From Nymphaea colorata (lineage: Eukaryota; Streptophyta; Magnoliopsida; Nymphaeales; Nymphaeaceae): a DNA stretch of 64,000 bases. The notes under the pieces were generated by a model, which was not told the DNA's origin, did not search any database, and saw nothing but the letters and a program-made list of their open reading frames with translations. The stretch lies in assembly GCF_008831285.2 (NCBI RefSeq), contig NC_045144.1, positions 8,004,341-8,068,340 on the forward strand. The letters run 5' to 3'. Positions 12,257 through 23,246 of this stretch are shown piece after piece. Both the position numbers and the translations under genes were made by a program. How positions within the stretch are numbered: position 1 is the first letter of the stretch; each line of letters starts with the position of its first letter.

Positions 12257-13830
12257 GTACCTAATTTCATTTATTTCAGTCTTTAATCCCCTACTTTTTA
12301 GACAACAGGTATGTTGGTCTCCTCTATTTCCTATCCAATGAAATGCATTCTCGTGATCCATCATTCATCAATGTATGATCATATTCTTGGAACACTATGG
12401 GTAATACTTTTTAATCTTTGTGGGTTAGAAACTTTTAAGAAATTTCATCGTTTTAGTTGGTTTTGCTTTGACATGTTTATAGATCATGTAGGGTTTTGGA
12501 TTCTGCTTTAACGTATTTATGACATATAAACAAAAAGGTAAAAGTGAATGAATCAAAATCAAAATCCATTTTGAAGAATAGTTCACAAGTGCAAAATGAC
12601 TTGCCTCGAGGGGCATTGCTCAAACAGGCAGGCTTGAAGCATGTTATGTGGTGCGTCTTCCGTTCAATTAGCAAGAGGATATGTTCTTGTACCATAAGGG
12701 GGAAGGGTCCTACATGCAAGTTAAAGCGTTGAAGCACGTGACAATCTGGATACTTAGTATCGATGTAGTTAGACACTGGAGGCAAGGAGAAGGTGGTAAG
12801 CTTCGGTTGTTGCCTGGGTAGTAAGATTCATCCTTCCATTCACCAAGAGTAGAGAATAACCTTACGAACTCACAAATATGATTAATTAAATTATGAAAAT
12901 TTCCTCGTGCATCATTGCATTCGATGTGTTGCCTGGCATTTGCAGACTTGGTAGTTTTACCTTCTTCATTTTGCCTATCTTATGTTGTTTATTCATGTAA
13001 CATGTGTAGCCCTTCACCATAATAAAAAAGAAATATCATTAAACATTGGATTCAATTACCCTTAGTAAATGTGCTCGAAAAACCATCATCAAACTATGGT
13101 TTAGTGAAATCAGGTGCTACATCCTTTTCCAATCACCCCTAGGAAACTTGACGCCTGAAATCTTGTCCAAGGAAAACTTATAGTTTCTCAATGTGTGAGT
13201 AGAGAAAAACTTGTAGTTTCTCAATCTCTCTTTTCTTGGATAAACAAGAGTATTTCATCCTACTACTTTCCTCTATCTCTTTTTTTTTTGGATAAAGTAT
13301 TTCATCTTACTACCCAAGAAGAGAGCTGAATCCCCCACTTGGCCCCTCATCTTCCTACGATATAGGGTATGCTTTTAGTGTCTCGAAATGCCTCCCTACC
13401 ATGCTTTAACTTGTGCATCAGTGACTCTTTTTTTAACATAAAGGGTTGATGATACCTAGGAGATTCAAAATTGAGGCTGGTTGCCTACCAGACCCATCCC
13501 ATCCATTGCACCAACCCCATCGAGGACTCAATCTCTCCTTTTCAAACTTATTAAAATGTCATCCTTTCAATTTTTTTTTTAAAATTTGAAAACGCCTGAA
13601 AATCCATGTTAAAGGATTGGTCTAGCATAAAGGATCAAGTCAAGTGGATCCCCTCTAATGAAAGGAAAATTATGTTTTGGACATATTGATGGTCTCAATC
13701 TATAATACTCCTTCATATTCCCTCATATCTCTTAGGATATATTTATCTTTATGTGAACATGAACCTTTTCCAAATGATCACATGCTATAGATCAGTGGAT
13801 TGAGATGATGTGGATTGAGATGATGCAGTT
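12257..13830. other. Intergenic, no feature recognised
   Basis: I see no gene, RNA or clear transposon. There are scattered polypyrimidine runs and short direct repeats such as 'acttgtagtttctcaat' at about 13160-13230. Confidence 0.5.
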
Positions 13831-13974
13831 GTTAGAATGGTTGATGGCAAAATTCAACTATGGTGGATTCTTTGAGAGAAGACCGTCTCTCGTGGCATGG
13901 CAAGGAAGTGAGTGATACGAAAAGGAAGAATCATTAGGTGATAATGCATCCTCTATCACCTCTTCTTTCTGTGT

Positions 13975-14430
13975 AAATTTGCTGCCAACGCCTGGAGTAA
14001 GGTGGTGGGGAAATTTAACAGGAGGAGGCCTGCATGCAGGGGTGGAGTCAGGATTTTCTTCAGGGGCGGGCCGGCAGTCTAACCTTTGAATCCGGGTAGA
14101 GCCAAACTGAATTCTAATACAAAAAATACATTACATAATTATTTTTTTTAATGTAAAAAAAAAGTTCAGCTGGGTGGGGCCATGGCCTAGGCGGCCCCCC
14201 TTCCCTCCGCCCCTGCTCGCATGCTAATATCATTAAAGAATTCAAAGATTGGTTTCCTACATCCTTCAAGAATGAGCCTATTCCCTATGATGCAATTATT
14301 TCTCTAAAGAATGAGGCTGTTCATAATGATAAGATTTTTGCTATCAAGAGTTTCACACCTCTGTCTAGGCTGCTTGTACTGAAGCTATTCTTTCCATTTA
14401 CTGGAAAGGTCAAACCAAGGAAGTGGAGTT
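13975..14430 (+). pseudogene. Possible LINE ORF1 (DUF4283-like) fragment split by a MITE
   Basis: The + strand frame before the insertion reads AWSKVVGKFNRRRPAC, and after it IIKEFKDWFPTSF...YDAIISLKNE, ending at TAA near 14437. The pattern (GKF, basic-Arg-Pro, then a stretch ending in LKNE) resembles the N-terminal domain of plant LINE ORF1 proteins, but the match is weak and made from memory. It ends where the left MADS copy begins. Confidence 0.3.
14038..14215. mobile_element. Short TIR element (Mutator-like MITE?)
   Basis: The ends read aggggtggag and, inverted, aggggcggag. They are flanked by an imperfect 9-bp direct repeat, cctgcatgc / ctcgcatgc. The interior is AT-rich with no ORF. 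Fragments of a similar 'gggg(c/t)ggag-ccagg' family occur near 16280, 19380, 33560 and 48010. Confidence 0.5.
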
Positions 14431-15153
14431 ATGGATAAAACATGGGACAATCCCGTGGCATTGCATTTCGGACCAGAAGCATCAATGCTGCTGGCATACA
14501 ACGGCTCTATTGACGTCCACGTCCTCTCAACAGATGCCCCCAAGTTGTTGTCGCCTGCCGCTGCTTGTGGAAGGCCGCTGTTGATGTTCCCCTTTGAAAT
14601 GGATTTGGATTCTGCCACGGCTTCGGGTAGTCTCGTCCCGGAATGGCCGTAGTGTTGCTGCATGATGGAGAGGAGTCATCGGTGTCCATCATCTCCGTCC
14701 CGTGGCATTGCATTTCGGACCAGAAGCATCAATGCTGTTGGCATACAACGGATCTATTGATGCCCACATCCTCTCAATCGATGCCCCCAAGCTGTTGTTG
14801 CCTTGTGGAAGGCCGCTGCTGATGTTCTCCTCTTAAATGAATTTGGATTCTACCACGGCCACAGACAGGTAGTCTCGTCCTGGAATGGCCGTAGTGCTGC
14901 TGCATGATGGAGAGGAGTCGTCGGTGCCCATCATCTCCATCTTTACCATCGGCTAGAGGAGGGTAGGCGAAGGTGAAAGGATTCCCTACCTCACTGAAGT
15001 AGATGATGCCGACTGTCGCGCGGTTGAGACAAGAAAGCTCCTGGGCTTTTTTGAAGAGGCCCTTTCTCCTCTCGAGAAGGTGACATGTCTCCTCTGTCGA
15101 TCAAAGATCCATCCCATGCTGGTCCTCTGCTTTCTCATAATCTTCTTCTTCAT
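14385..15153 (-). pseudogene. Type I (M-alpha-like) MADS-box pseudogene 1
   Basis: Read on the minus strand. An ATG at 15153 opens a basic start (KKKIMRKQRTSMG) leading to RQRRHVTF. The frame then shifts by one and the MADS domain continues as GLFKKAQELSCLN, RATVGIIYFSE and PFTFAYPP. A C-terminal region with MQQHYGHS follows, then stops. The C-terminal part is duplicated in tandem. The domain is the single-exon, no-K-box type of plant type I MADS proteins, which act as DNA-binding transcription factors mainly in female gametophyte and endosperm. At least one frameshift and internal stops make this copy non-functional unless the assembly is wrong. Its downstream end stops abruptly near 14430 beside a LINE-like fragment. 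Confidence 0.7.
14452..14945. repeat. 247-bp tandem duplication in MADS pseudogene 1
   Basis: Two adjacent copies offset by 247 bases start with cccgtggcattgcatttcgg at about 14452 and 14699. They cover the 3' part of the MADS copy and differ by scattered substitutions and small indels. Confidence 0.85.
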
Positions 15154-15249
15154 CTTCCTCGAAGGCCGCCGATTCAAGGGAGACACATAGGGAGAAAGAG
15201 AGAGAGAGAGAGAAATGAGATTCTTGATTTCCCATAACCTGGTGAATGC

Positions 15250-15600
15250 TTTTTTTGAACTGGGTAATTTGACCGTGCAAAGAAGCGAGGGAGTGCTTCC
15301 CTCCCTTTCTCCTCTCAACGGCTAGTTGTTAAAAGGTACGCAGAAAATTTTCTATTTCAAGATTTTTGAAATGTCAAACGCAAATCTTGCACGACGTTTT
15401 TGTTGATTAAGGTTTCAAGCTCCACCAGTTCAACAAAAATGTATAGATTTGGTAATTGGGTAGTGGAACCTGGTGAGCGCTCCAGCTTGCCTGCGCAAAG
15501 AAGAGGGAGTGTTTCCCTTCCTTTTTCCTCTCAACGGCTAGTTGTTAAAGGTACGGACGAAATTTTCTGTTTCAAGATTGTTGAAATCTCGAACATAAAT
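15250..15600. repeat. Duplicated MADS promoter/leader segment
   Basis: The stretch containing tcctctcaacggctagttgtt occurs at about 15310 and again at about 15526, each with following bases ending ttcaagatt(t/g)ttgaaat. A diverged third copy precedes MADS copy 2 at about 21480-21560. This marks the common 5' flank of the family. Confidence 0.75.
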
Positions 15601-15639
15601 CAAAGTATCGGACCTGCAATATATATATATATATATATA

Positions 15640-15802
15640 TAATAGTTTTACATATCCAAAACGAGACATGGCCAACTAATAAAAAACAAACATATATGCA
15701 TATATATAAATTTATTCCATTCAAATTCTACCAAATCAAATCCAATATTTTTGGATGATCCAATTCCAATCCATTTCCATATGTGGATCTGGACCTCTGC
15801 GT

Positions 15803-15867
<65 letters not shown>

Positions 15868-16220
15868 TGTTAACTTATGGATTGCACGCAGCACGCATTA
15901 TGCAGCTACATTTGCAAAGCTCATCCCAAAAAGGTTGACAAAATTATGAAGAAAACTTGAAAAGAGAATTAGTATGAACTATTGAAAATGCCAGCGATGG
16001 TGATAGTTATGAAACAGCCATTTAAATTCGTTTCTTGCATAGGGATATAATTTGTTTACAACTTACTTTGCCAATCCATATTAAAGGAATATATTAATAC
16101 AGGCAGGCACCAGATTTTGGAAAAAGTGAAACCGGTGCACCACTTTGGTTTAATACCTTCTATTTAAACCACTTGCACTCACAGAAAGCCAACTGCGTGA
16201 AAAAGAATTTTGCATTCTTT
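15640..16220 (+). repeat. Left arm of a large inverted duplication (flank part)
   Basis: The segment is the reverse complement of about 22000-22460. Examples are ttgcaaagctcatccca, gcattatgcagctacattt and taccttctatttaaaccactt in this arm, matched in inverted form on the other side. With the adjoining MADS copies the arms extend to about 14.43 kb and 22.8 kb or beyond. They are separated by about 5.8 kb. Confidence 0.85.
15808..15863. repeat. (TA)n microsatellite
   Basis: About 28 uninterrupted TA units. A shorter TA run lies at 15619-15642. The length is likely to vary between individuals. The matching place in the inverted arm (about 22350-22380) has no such run. Confidence 0.95.
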
Positions 16221-16789
16221 CTTTTTTTTTGGGAGATGTAATGATATGCTTGTTGAACCATAATCAAGGGCAAAGCTAGTAGAAGCCTGTAGGGGCCCTG
16301 GTCCCGACTAAAAAAAAAAAAAAATCTAAAAAAATTACATGTAAATTTTACAAAATGTCATTTATCCTGCGTAAAAAAGTTTGAAAAATTATAATTTGAC
16401 CTTCATGAAAAATTCATGGCCTCGCCCTTGACCATAACGAAGGCGTAAACCTAAGACATTGAAAGCAAACTTGGTACTCTGAAAAGAAGGGTGAAGGTTT
16501 TGGCTCTCTTATTGGGCTATGTAATGAAATACTCATTTGAAAATCATACACAATGTATAAAAAACTAAATACACAATGTATAAAAAAGTAAGTAGAGGTT
16601 TCTTGCACTACCTTGCTTTTAAGAAATACACAAAAAAATTCTCCCAAATAAGTGAACTACCAGTATATTTATAGAAGTGAAGCATCGAAAAAACATATAT
16701 AATAACTATAAGTATAAATAATTCAGAGGTAAACATGATATACAACCAGCAGCAGGTTGCCCTTAATTCACAGGTATTTTAACAAGTAA
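16221..16789. other. Intergenic; MITE-like fragment
   Basis: No gene. At about 16268-16435 a segment bounded by caagggcaaagct and, inverted, caagggcgaggc holds a poly-A run and resembles a short TIR element. No target duplication is clear. Confidence 0.4.
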
Positions 16790-17200
16790 ACACTATAATA
16801 GATAAGACTGCAGGGACTCCTTGTGCCATGTAGAAATGTGTCACTTGCTAACTCTTCTGGTATGTTTCCTGACAAAAGATTGTAAGATAGGTCAATTAAC
16901 CTCATTTCTCGCGAGTGTCCTAAGGGGTTGTTTGGCCTTATGAATAACATGTGATTGTTCCACAAATTTGCCTCATAGTTTCATGGAACCTTGAATTAGT
17001 TCTTAAACCTACCCCAATTTTGAGGCTCACATATTATTGTTAATGCCAAAGGACACGTAAGGACCTCGGGATAGGACCGTCTAAGTTGTTCAAGACAATT
17101 TCAAGGAATAAAGGCCCTCCACTGCACTTATCTCTTATGAAATTTTTCCAGCAAATAAATTGTTAAACAAATCAATAAACGTTCACATATGCATGACATA

Positions 17201-17553
17201 GGGATGTCAATATACCCGATTTGAATCAAATGTTCGACTTAATCATTCCAAAAAATTTGGATTCAAATAATGATATCCGATCCATTTCAGATATACATAA
17301 ACATCTGATTGGATTCTAATTTAAATTCAGATTGAATTTAGTTTGACACAAATATGCTCTATGCAACGCCCTTACATTTTGAAACCCAGTCATATTGGTT
17401 TAACATTTGGATGTGAATGAAAAAAATTGGATGCAGATTGTGAAATGGGATTTTACATTCTGATTTGAATATTACCCTTCTTCATTCATGTTTAAATCTG
17501 AACATGTGAATATCCAAAAAAAATATGATTCAAATCCGACCAATTGACATCCC
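17201..17553. mobile_element. Stowaway-like MITE
   Basis: The terminal inverted repeats are gggatgtcaat...attgacatccc, flanked on each side by TA (17199-17200 and 17554-17555), the target duplication typical of Tc1/mariner-type Stowaway elements. The interior is AT-rich with GAT/ATC-rich runs (gattcaaat). Related copies lie near 32504 and 58980. Confidence 0.8.
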
Positions 17554-18026
17554 TAGTATTGCAGCACTACTCCTTAGTTGGGCTTGCCCTTATTGATTGA
17601 CAACTTTTCTTTGTATCGGTGAACCAGCATAAATATTATGTTTTTTTTTTTTTTTTCTTGGAAATCATCCTCCTTTTGCTTCTCTGTCATGGAACTAAAA
17701 TTTTGAAAAAGCCCAAAAGTAGGAAAAGGTCTAGTGAACTGGTTCCCAGAGATGTCAATCATTTGTAATGAAGGAAAAAAACATCACTAGCTTTTTCCCA
17801 CCCAAATTTCTAATCTTCAATGCCCTGCCATTAGCAAGAGATCTTGGAATCCAGCTGACCAATTGATTGTCATTTAGGTTGAGGAATACGATTGTGGGAT
17901 TACAATACGGTGACTTTATATTTGACAAGTGCAGGTCCACAAAATTATAATTGGTAGTTCCAAGTCTTCTAATTCTATCAAGTTGGTCATGAAATCTGGT
18001 ATAGCACCTTGAAGTCGTGCCCCTAA

Positions 18027-18389
18027 GAGGGTGTTTGATGGGGACAGAATTGTGGAATTTTAGAATTTTTCTTTTATGAAATGAAAATTGCATTATCAAA
18101 CAAAGAATTTTGAGTTCTAAATTATAGGTTCATTCTTGAGTCAAAATTTTGGAATTATGATTCTAGAATTTTCCTAATCTCTCTTTAGGGCACATGTCAT
18201 GATGATTTTAATTCGTCATCTAAAATTTTAATTCCTTTTTTATCAAACACATCATTTTCAATTCTGAAATCAAAATTCTAGACTATCGAACACAAAGGTA
18301 AACTGGAACTAGAATTTTCCAGTTTGAAGTGGAATGTTATTTCTAGAATTTTAATTCTAGAATCAAAATCCATCATCATCAAACACCTG
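18027..18389. mobile_element. Tourist-like MITE in the LRR pseudogene
   Basis: The ends are gagggtgtttgatg and, inverted, caggtgtttgatgatg. A TAA trinucleotide flanks both sides (18024-18026 and 18390-18392), as for PIF/Harbinger-derived Tourist elements. The interior carries many copies of 'attctagaatt'. A likely relative ends at about 48720 (catcaaacact). Confidence 0.75.
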
Positions 18390-18545
18390 TAATAAACGTA
18401 GAATTTTCAGTTCAAACGTATTACAGAAGATTGTTGGTGGGATTGCACCTCTAGCGTTCAAAACCATGTGGATCGTGTCATCAGATAAATCCAACTCATA
18501 AAGATTTGGAAATCCCCGTCACACCATGTCGGCATCTTCACCCTT

Positions 18546-19780
18546 ATAATCTAATAGTCGGTGGCGGAGACACAAATTTCCGGCGGAGGGACACTATTAG
18601 TACATCATAAACTTTTAATGGACAGTCTACATATAAATAATGAAACGATCACAAGATCGATGCGGAAATAAGAAAGTTTCTATGAGTTTGTGTGCACAAA
18701 AATAGTCAAAAGCCATCAAAAGATAAATAAAAAGTACATAAATAATTATTAAAAAATATATACTTAAAAGACTTGGCATTCAAGAAGCATCACGGACTGG
18801 CACGAACCCCAAACGGGTTAAGTTTTTTCAAATTCAGGTGCTGCTGAGATGTTAACTCATTGGATTCATTCAAATCCTCACTTAAATTTTTTGAAAAATA
18901 AATTCCACAAACGTAATTTTTTCATGTTGTCAATTCCTCTTTCTAGGAATTGATCGTATATAGTTTTGATAACATAAAGGAATATATATAAATCCAAAAA
19001 AAAAAAATCAATGGAGCAAGTTGCCAAAGATGATGGAAATGAAGGTGAAAATTATTGAAGACAAAAAGTAAAACTGGTTCAAGACATTGGGTTTAGTCCC
19101 ATTCAGTCCAAGGCAAAGCCATTGCTTGATGACACCCAGTAATATTGGACAATTTGGAATTGACAACTTAAAATTAGGTTCTAATAAACTATTATATATA
19201 TATATATATATATGATAAATAAGATTATAATTCATATTCTGCATGCAGTTTCATTATCAATTTGAATTTAAACCCAACACTCATTGGGATCTAATAAAAA
19301 TGACAAAGGTGAAGATGTAGATAGCTGAATTTAGATAGCAGTGAAGGTACACCCTCCATGAGGCTCATGCTCTAGCAAGGGTGAAGCCAGAACATTTTTT
19401 TGCTAAGGGGCACTGACAATAAATTTTTAAGAGACACTAATATTTAATTGAAGAAAATTTTCCTGAAATATCAATATCAAATAGAATTTTTTTGTAGGTC
19501 GATATGGGCAATTGCCCTGATATGCATCATTAAAAAAACAAATAAAATAAAAACTGACTGTCCAAAGTCTTCAATTGAAAGTATAAGAAGCGAATACTTT
19601 CGAGCTGTTTTGGTTGAATCCGAACATCAGCCAAACCAACTTTACTTCCAGAGAAAACCTAAAAATTGGAAGGAATGAAGAATGGTAATATAATGATATT
19701 GATCAAGATATTGATCATACATTGAGCTTCCGGCCTGTTTATTAGAAGTATTGCACGAAAATGGTAATAATTATGACATA
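18546..19780. other. Intergenic, no gene
   Basis: AT-rich sequence with a short TA run (about 19192-19213) and a fragment like the gaagccag-type MITE family near 19376. No coding potential recognised. Confidence 0.5.
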
Positions 19781-19859
19781 ATAACTAGTAAGCAGTCCTG
19801 GACCTTGAAGGCACGGGCAAGGGGGAAGAGTTTTGGCCCTTCCTTTATATATATATATA

Positions 19860-20500
19860 TATGTGTGTGTTTGTGTGTAGACCCCATGAATTCCGGCATA
19901 TATTGTTGTAGGACCCCATGAATTCCTCTACCCAAGCTAGGAGTATCAATCATCTTTCTCATATTCTCAACCTGAAATCGCCTTGAAAAAATCTCCATGA
20001 TGATCAAAAAGAGGTAAAGGGACAGAGGGAGAAATCCAAGTTTTGGTGAAAACCCAAATATTTTAATGCAGTCTCAAGAAAATCCCAACTAAGCCTTTGT
20101 TAGATCGATTTTAGCACTAATAGGACCAGTCCTGTTGTTAGACATAACAAAACTAATCTCAGGTATAGTAAGAAATGTCTGTTGGACACTTTTGCTGGAT
20201 AAGAAAGCCCCTGGCTGATATGAAATTAAACGATCTAAGATTTTTTTGGTTCTTAAAACCATCACATGAAACATAAACTTGAACTCACTGTTGCCCAATG
20301 TACTGAGTCTATAGTCCACTATGTGATTTGAATTCCTTTTTTTAGGAATCAAAATCAGATGATTCTATCTCAATTTCTGCAACATTTTTCCCTTTTGAAT
20401 AAGATTTTTTAGTTGCATTAGAAACATCCAGTTTGACTATATCCCAATAACATTTGAAAGAAATAGTAAGAAAATCCATCCAAACCTGAAGACTTGCATG
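19860..20500 (-). pseudogene. LINE (L1-type) reverse transcriptase relic
   Basis: On the minus strand, GLDGFSYYFFQ (about 20440-20500) is followed in another frame by STLGNSEFKFM, RLISYQPGAFLSSKSVQ and PISAKIDLTKA (20089-20352), then RLSWDFLETALKYLGF further on, and a piece resembling the region just before FADD (FSRRFQVENMRKMI, about 19900-19990). This is the fingers/palm order of plant LINE ORF2 RT. Frameshifts and missing parts show it is dead. Confidence 0.75.
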
Positions 20501-20881
20501 GTCTCGATCCCTCCGACGTGCGGCGGCAGAGGGGGCCCTTCGAACCGGCGTTTCGTGACCACAAACTGCGTTTGGACGGAAGGACAGTGGAGGGGTGGAT
20601 GGAGGAGATTGTTGGGTATGTCGGCGCCCGGAGACAGGTGACCTGAGCTCTCTTCAGCCTTTCTCCCCTCTTTAACCCATGCATAGGGGTAAAGAATTGA
20701 TGCAGAGGGGTGTGATGACCAAAATGTTTTTATTAAAAGAAGATTTTTTTTTAAAGGTAGAAAGTGAAAACGTTTAGAATATCCACTTTTTTTATAAAAA
20801 ATTTCCACTACTTTCAATACTCTGTCATTTTCTGTCCAATTTCTTTTCTATTGCTTCTCCTGGTAAATATGGTAACATCAC

Positions 20882-21341
20882 TCAATTACTTAAGGATGAC
20901 CCAAAACTGAAGCTGCTTGGATCAGAGGCACTAACGCCAGCACCATGCAATGGTTCCAGCAATGCCCACAAGTTGTCATTGCCACCCACTGATTGTGGGA
21001 GGCTGGTACCGCTGTTCTCCTCTGAAATCGACTTGGATTCCACCACTGATGGTCTTGTCTTCAGTGGTTGCGAACAAGTAGTTGTGATTGTGCGGCCACC
21101 GGAATCATCGCAGTATTGCTGCATGAAGGAGAGCAGTCGCCGGTGTCCCATCATCTCCTTCTTGATCGTCGGCAGGAGGAGGGTAGGAGAAGGTGAAAGC
21201 TTTCCTTGCTTCGCTTAAGCAGACAATGCCGACGGTTGCTCCTGTGAGACGACAGAGCTCGTGGGCCTTTTTGAGAAGACCATTCCTCCTTTCGGAGAAG
21301 GTGACATGGAATCCCATGCTAATCTTCCGCCTTCCCACCAT
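20882..21341 (-). pseudogene. Type I (M-alpha-like) MADS-box gene copy 2, frameshifted
   Basis: An ATG at 21341 on the minus strand starts MVGRRKISMGF, then HVTFSERRNGLLKKAHELC, TGATVGIVCLSE and KAFTFSYPPP, a good type I MADS domain. Compared with the sister copies, about 7-8 residues between SMG and HVTF are missing, in the DNA-contacting N-terminal arm/helix. One extra base near 21150 then shifts the frame, and the C-terminal tail continues in the other frame to a stop at 20882 (MQQYCDDSGG...LWALLEPLHGAG...FGSSLSN). Repairing that single shift would give a protein of about 145 residues, so this is the least damaged copy and a sequencing error cannot be excluded. Confidence 0.7.
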
Positions 21342-21599
21342 CCTTCTTCTTCTTCCGATTTCTCAAAGGCCGCCGGTTGAATGGGGAGACAAAGAGGTGA
21401 TTCTTGGTTTTCTGCTGTAATCCAACTTAGTAATAGCTCATTTTAAACTGATGGTTTGCCCGCGTAAAGAAGAGAGGGCGTGCTTCCCTCTCTTTTTCTT
21501 CTCAACACATAGTTGACAACGGGCGTTGAAAAATTCTGTTTTAAAGATTCTGAAATTATGGTGTTTAAGAGAGGCCAGGGACATTGATAACAAATTCTT

Positions 21600-21990
21600 T
21601 CATGAGTTTTAATTTCAAATTTCTAAACTGATCATGGAAGAAGAGGAGCTTCAACATATGGAGGAGATTTTTGGTGCTCTTCGCTAACAAGTAATCGCTG
21701 ATATATCCCTGGCCCTAATTTTTTCTTTCTTTAAATTTTACAAAATGAATTGGATACTTTAAATTGATTTTAAAATAAAAATATATAAATATATCATATC
21801 GAATATATATATATATAATCAAAATTAACCTAGCTAGGGGCTCCCCTTAGTTAGTTGCAAGTTGTTTCAACTTGCAAATTAAATTAAATGCTTGGTGTAC
21901 TAAAAAAAAGAATATCTTTTAGAATTAATGTTTTTAACTACCTCAGTTTTAAGCATATTATGGTTCAACGTGCACATAAGTACATCCCCC
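21600..21990. other. Spacer between MADS copy 2 and the right inverted arm
   Basis: AT-rich with short TA runs (about 21805-21820). No gene seen. Confidence 0.5.
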
Positions 21991-22460
21991 AAAATGAAGG
22001 GAAGAATGCAAGATTATTTTTTCACCAAGTTGGCTTTTTGTGCAGTGCAAGTGGTTTAAATAGAAGGTATTAAACCAAGGTGGTGCATTGGTTTCTCTTT
22101 TTCCAAAATTTGGTGCGTCAGTAAATCCCTATGCAAGAAGCGAATTTAAATGGTTGCTTTATAACTATCACCATTGTTGGCGTTTCCAATAACTCACACT
22201 AATTCTCTTTTCAAGTTTTCTTCAATTCATTACTAATGGTAGACCATTAAATGGAACAAGAAAGTAATAATTTTGTCAACTTTTTTGAGATGAGCTTTGC
22301 AAAATGTAGCTGCATAATGCGTGCAACCCATAAGTTAACATAAAAAGAAAAAATTATATTCAATACGAACAGGTCCAGATCCACATATGGAAATGGATTG
22401 GATTCAGATTATCCAAAAATATTGGATTTGGTATAGGTAAAATTTGAATAGAATAAATTT
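21991..22460 (-). repeat. Right arm of the large inverted duplication (flank part)
   Basis: Reverse complement of about 15640-16220 with substitutions and small indels. The long TA microsatellite of the left arm is absent here, so that run expanded, or was lost here, after the duplication. Confidence 0.85.
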
Positions 22461-22510
22461 ATATATATACATAGCGGCTTTTGACGAAGACGAAGACGAA
22501 GAAGAAGATT

Positions 22511-23246
22511 ATGAGAAAGCGGAGGATCAGCATGGGAAGGGATCTTCGATCAGCAGAGGAGGCATGTCGCCTTCTTCAAGAGGAGGAATGGCCTTTTCAA
22601 AAAAGCTCAAAAGCTTTGTTGTCTCACCGGCGCGACCGTCGGCATCATCTGCTTCAGTGAGACATGGAATCCTTTCACCTTCTCCTACCTCCTCCGACCG
22701 ATGGTAAAGACGGAGATGGCGGACACCGACGACTCCTCTCCATCATGTAGCAACACTGCAGCCATTCCGAAACGAGAGAACCTGTGGCAGAATCCAAATC
22801 AATTTTAGAGGAGAACAACAACAGCGGCATGCAACAACAACTTGTGGGCATCGCTCGAGCCGCTGCATGGTGGTAGTGCTAGTGCCTCTGATCCCAGCAG
22901 CTCCGATTTGGGGTCATCCTCAAGTTGTGTAGTAGAAGATGAGCTAGAGGTGGCGCTGCTGGGTCAGATGAAGAGCGTGGATGAGACAGAGACGACACTT
23001 CTGGATTCGGTCCCTGGCCAACCGATGGTGGAAGAACAAGGATTGGTGGACTCGAGTGTCTATGGTTCTGTGAGTAGCACCAATATTTGTGATTCCTCTT
23101 GCCTGCCTCCATCGCTATGGCCATCGATTGACGCTCTTTTATCATCGCCACCATCCTCATTTGGCTGGAGCGATAGTCTTGATATTTTGGAGATGGACTC
23201 GTTCGAAGGCGCCTCCATCCCGTCGCCCTTCTTCTCTTACTTCTGA
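22511..23246 (+). pseudogene. Type I (M-alpha-like) MADS-box gene copy 3, frameshifted
   Basis: An ATG at 22511 opens MRKRRISMGRD. One extra G at about 22540 pushes the MADS domain into another frame, where it reads RRHVAFFKRRNGLFKKAQK, LTGATVGIICFSE and PFTFSYLL, then MADTDDSSPSCSN, and stops near 22808. A third segment, open from 22842 to 23246, gives the acidic/Ser-rich tail with SLEPLHGGSASASDPSS and ends PSPFFSYF. This tail is longer than in the other copies and probably shows the ancestral C-terminus. The gene sits in the right arm of the inverted duplication, opposite in orientation to copies 1 and 2. The frameshift and an in-frame stop mean it cannot make a full MADS protein as given. 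Confidence 0.7.

Larger units (their letters stand above)
16790..18545 (-). pseudogene. Leucine-rich-repeat receptor-like protein pseudogene
   Basis: On the minus strand, LRR pieces appear in order but in different frames: FPNLYELDLSDDTI and GAIPPTIF (about 18420-18510), then FLNLNDNQLVSWIPRSLANG (about 17815-17890), MIDISGNQF...FPTFGLFQNFSSMTE (17690-17762), NNLDGPIPRSL (about 17060-17090) and MRLIDLSYNLLSGNIPEEL (about 16845-16910). The order matches the C-terminal LRR half of Cf/RLP-type membrane receptors, which recognise extracellular ligands. There is no usable frame, no signal peptide and no membrane segment, and at least two MITEs split it. This is a relic. Confidence 0.8.
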
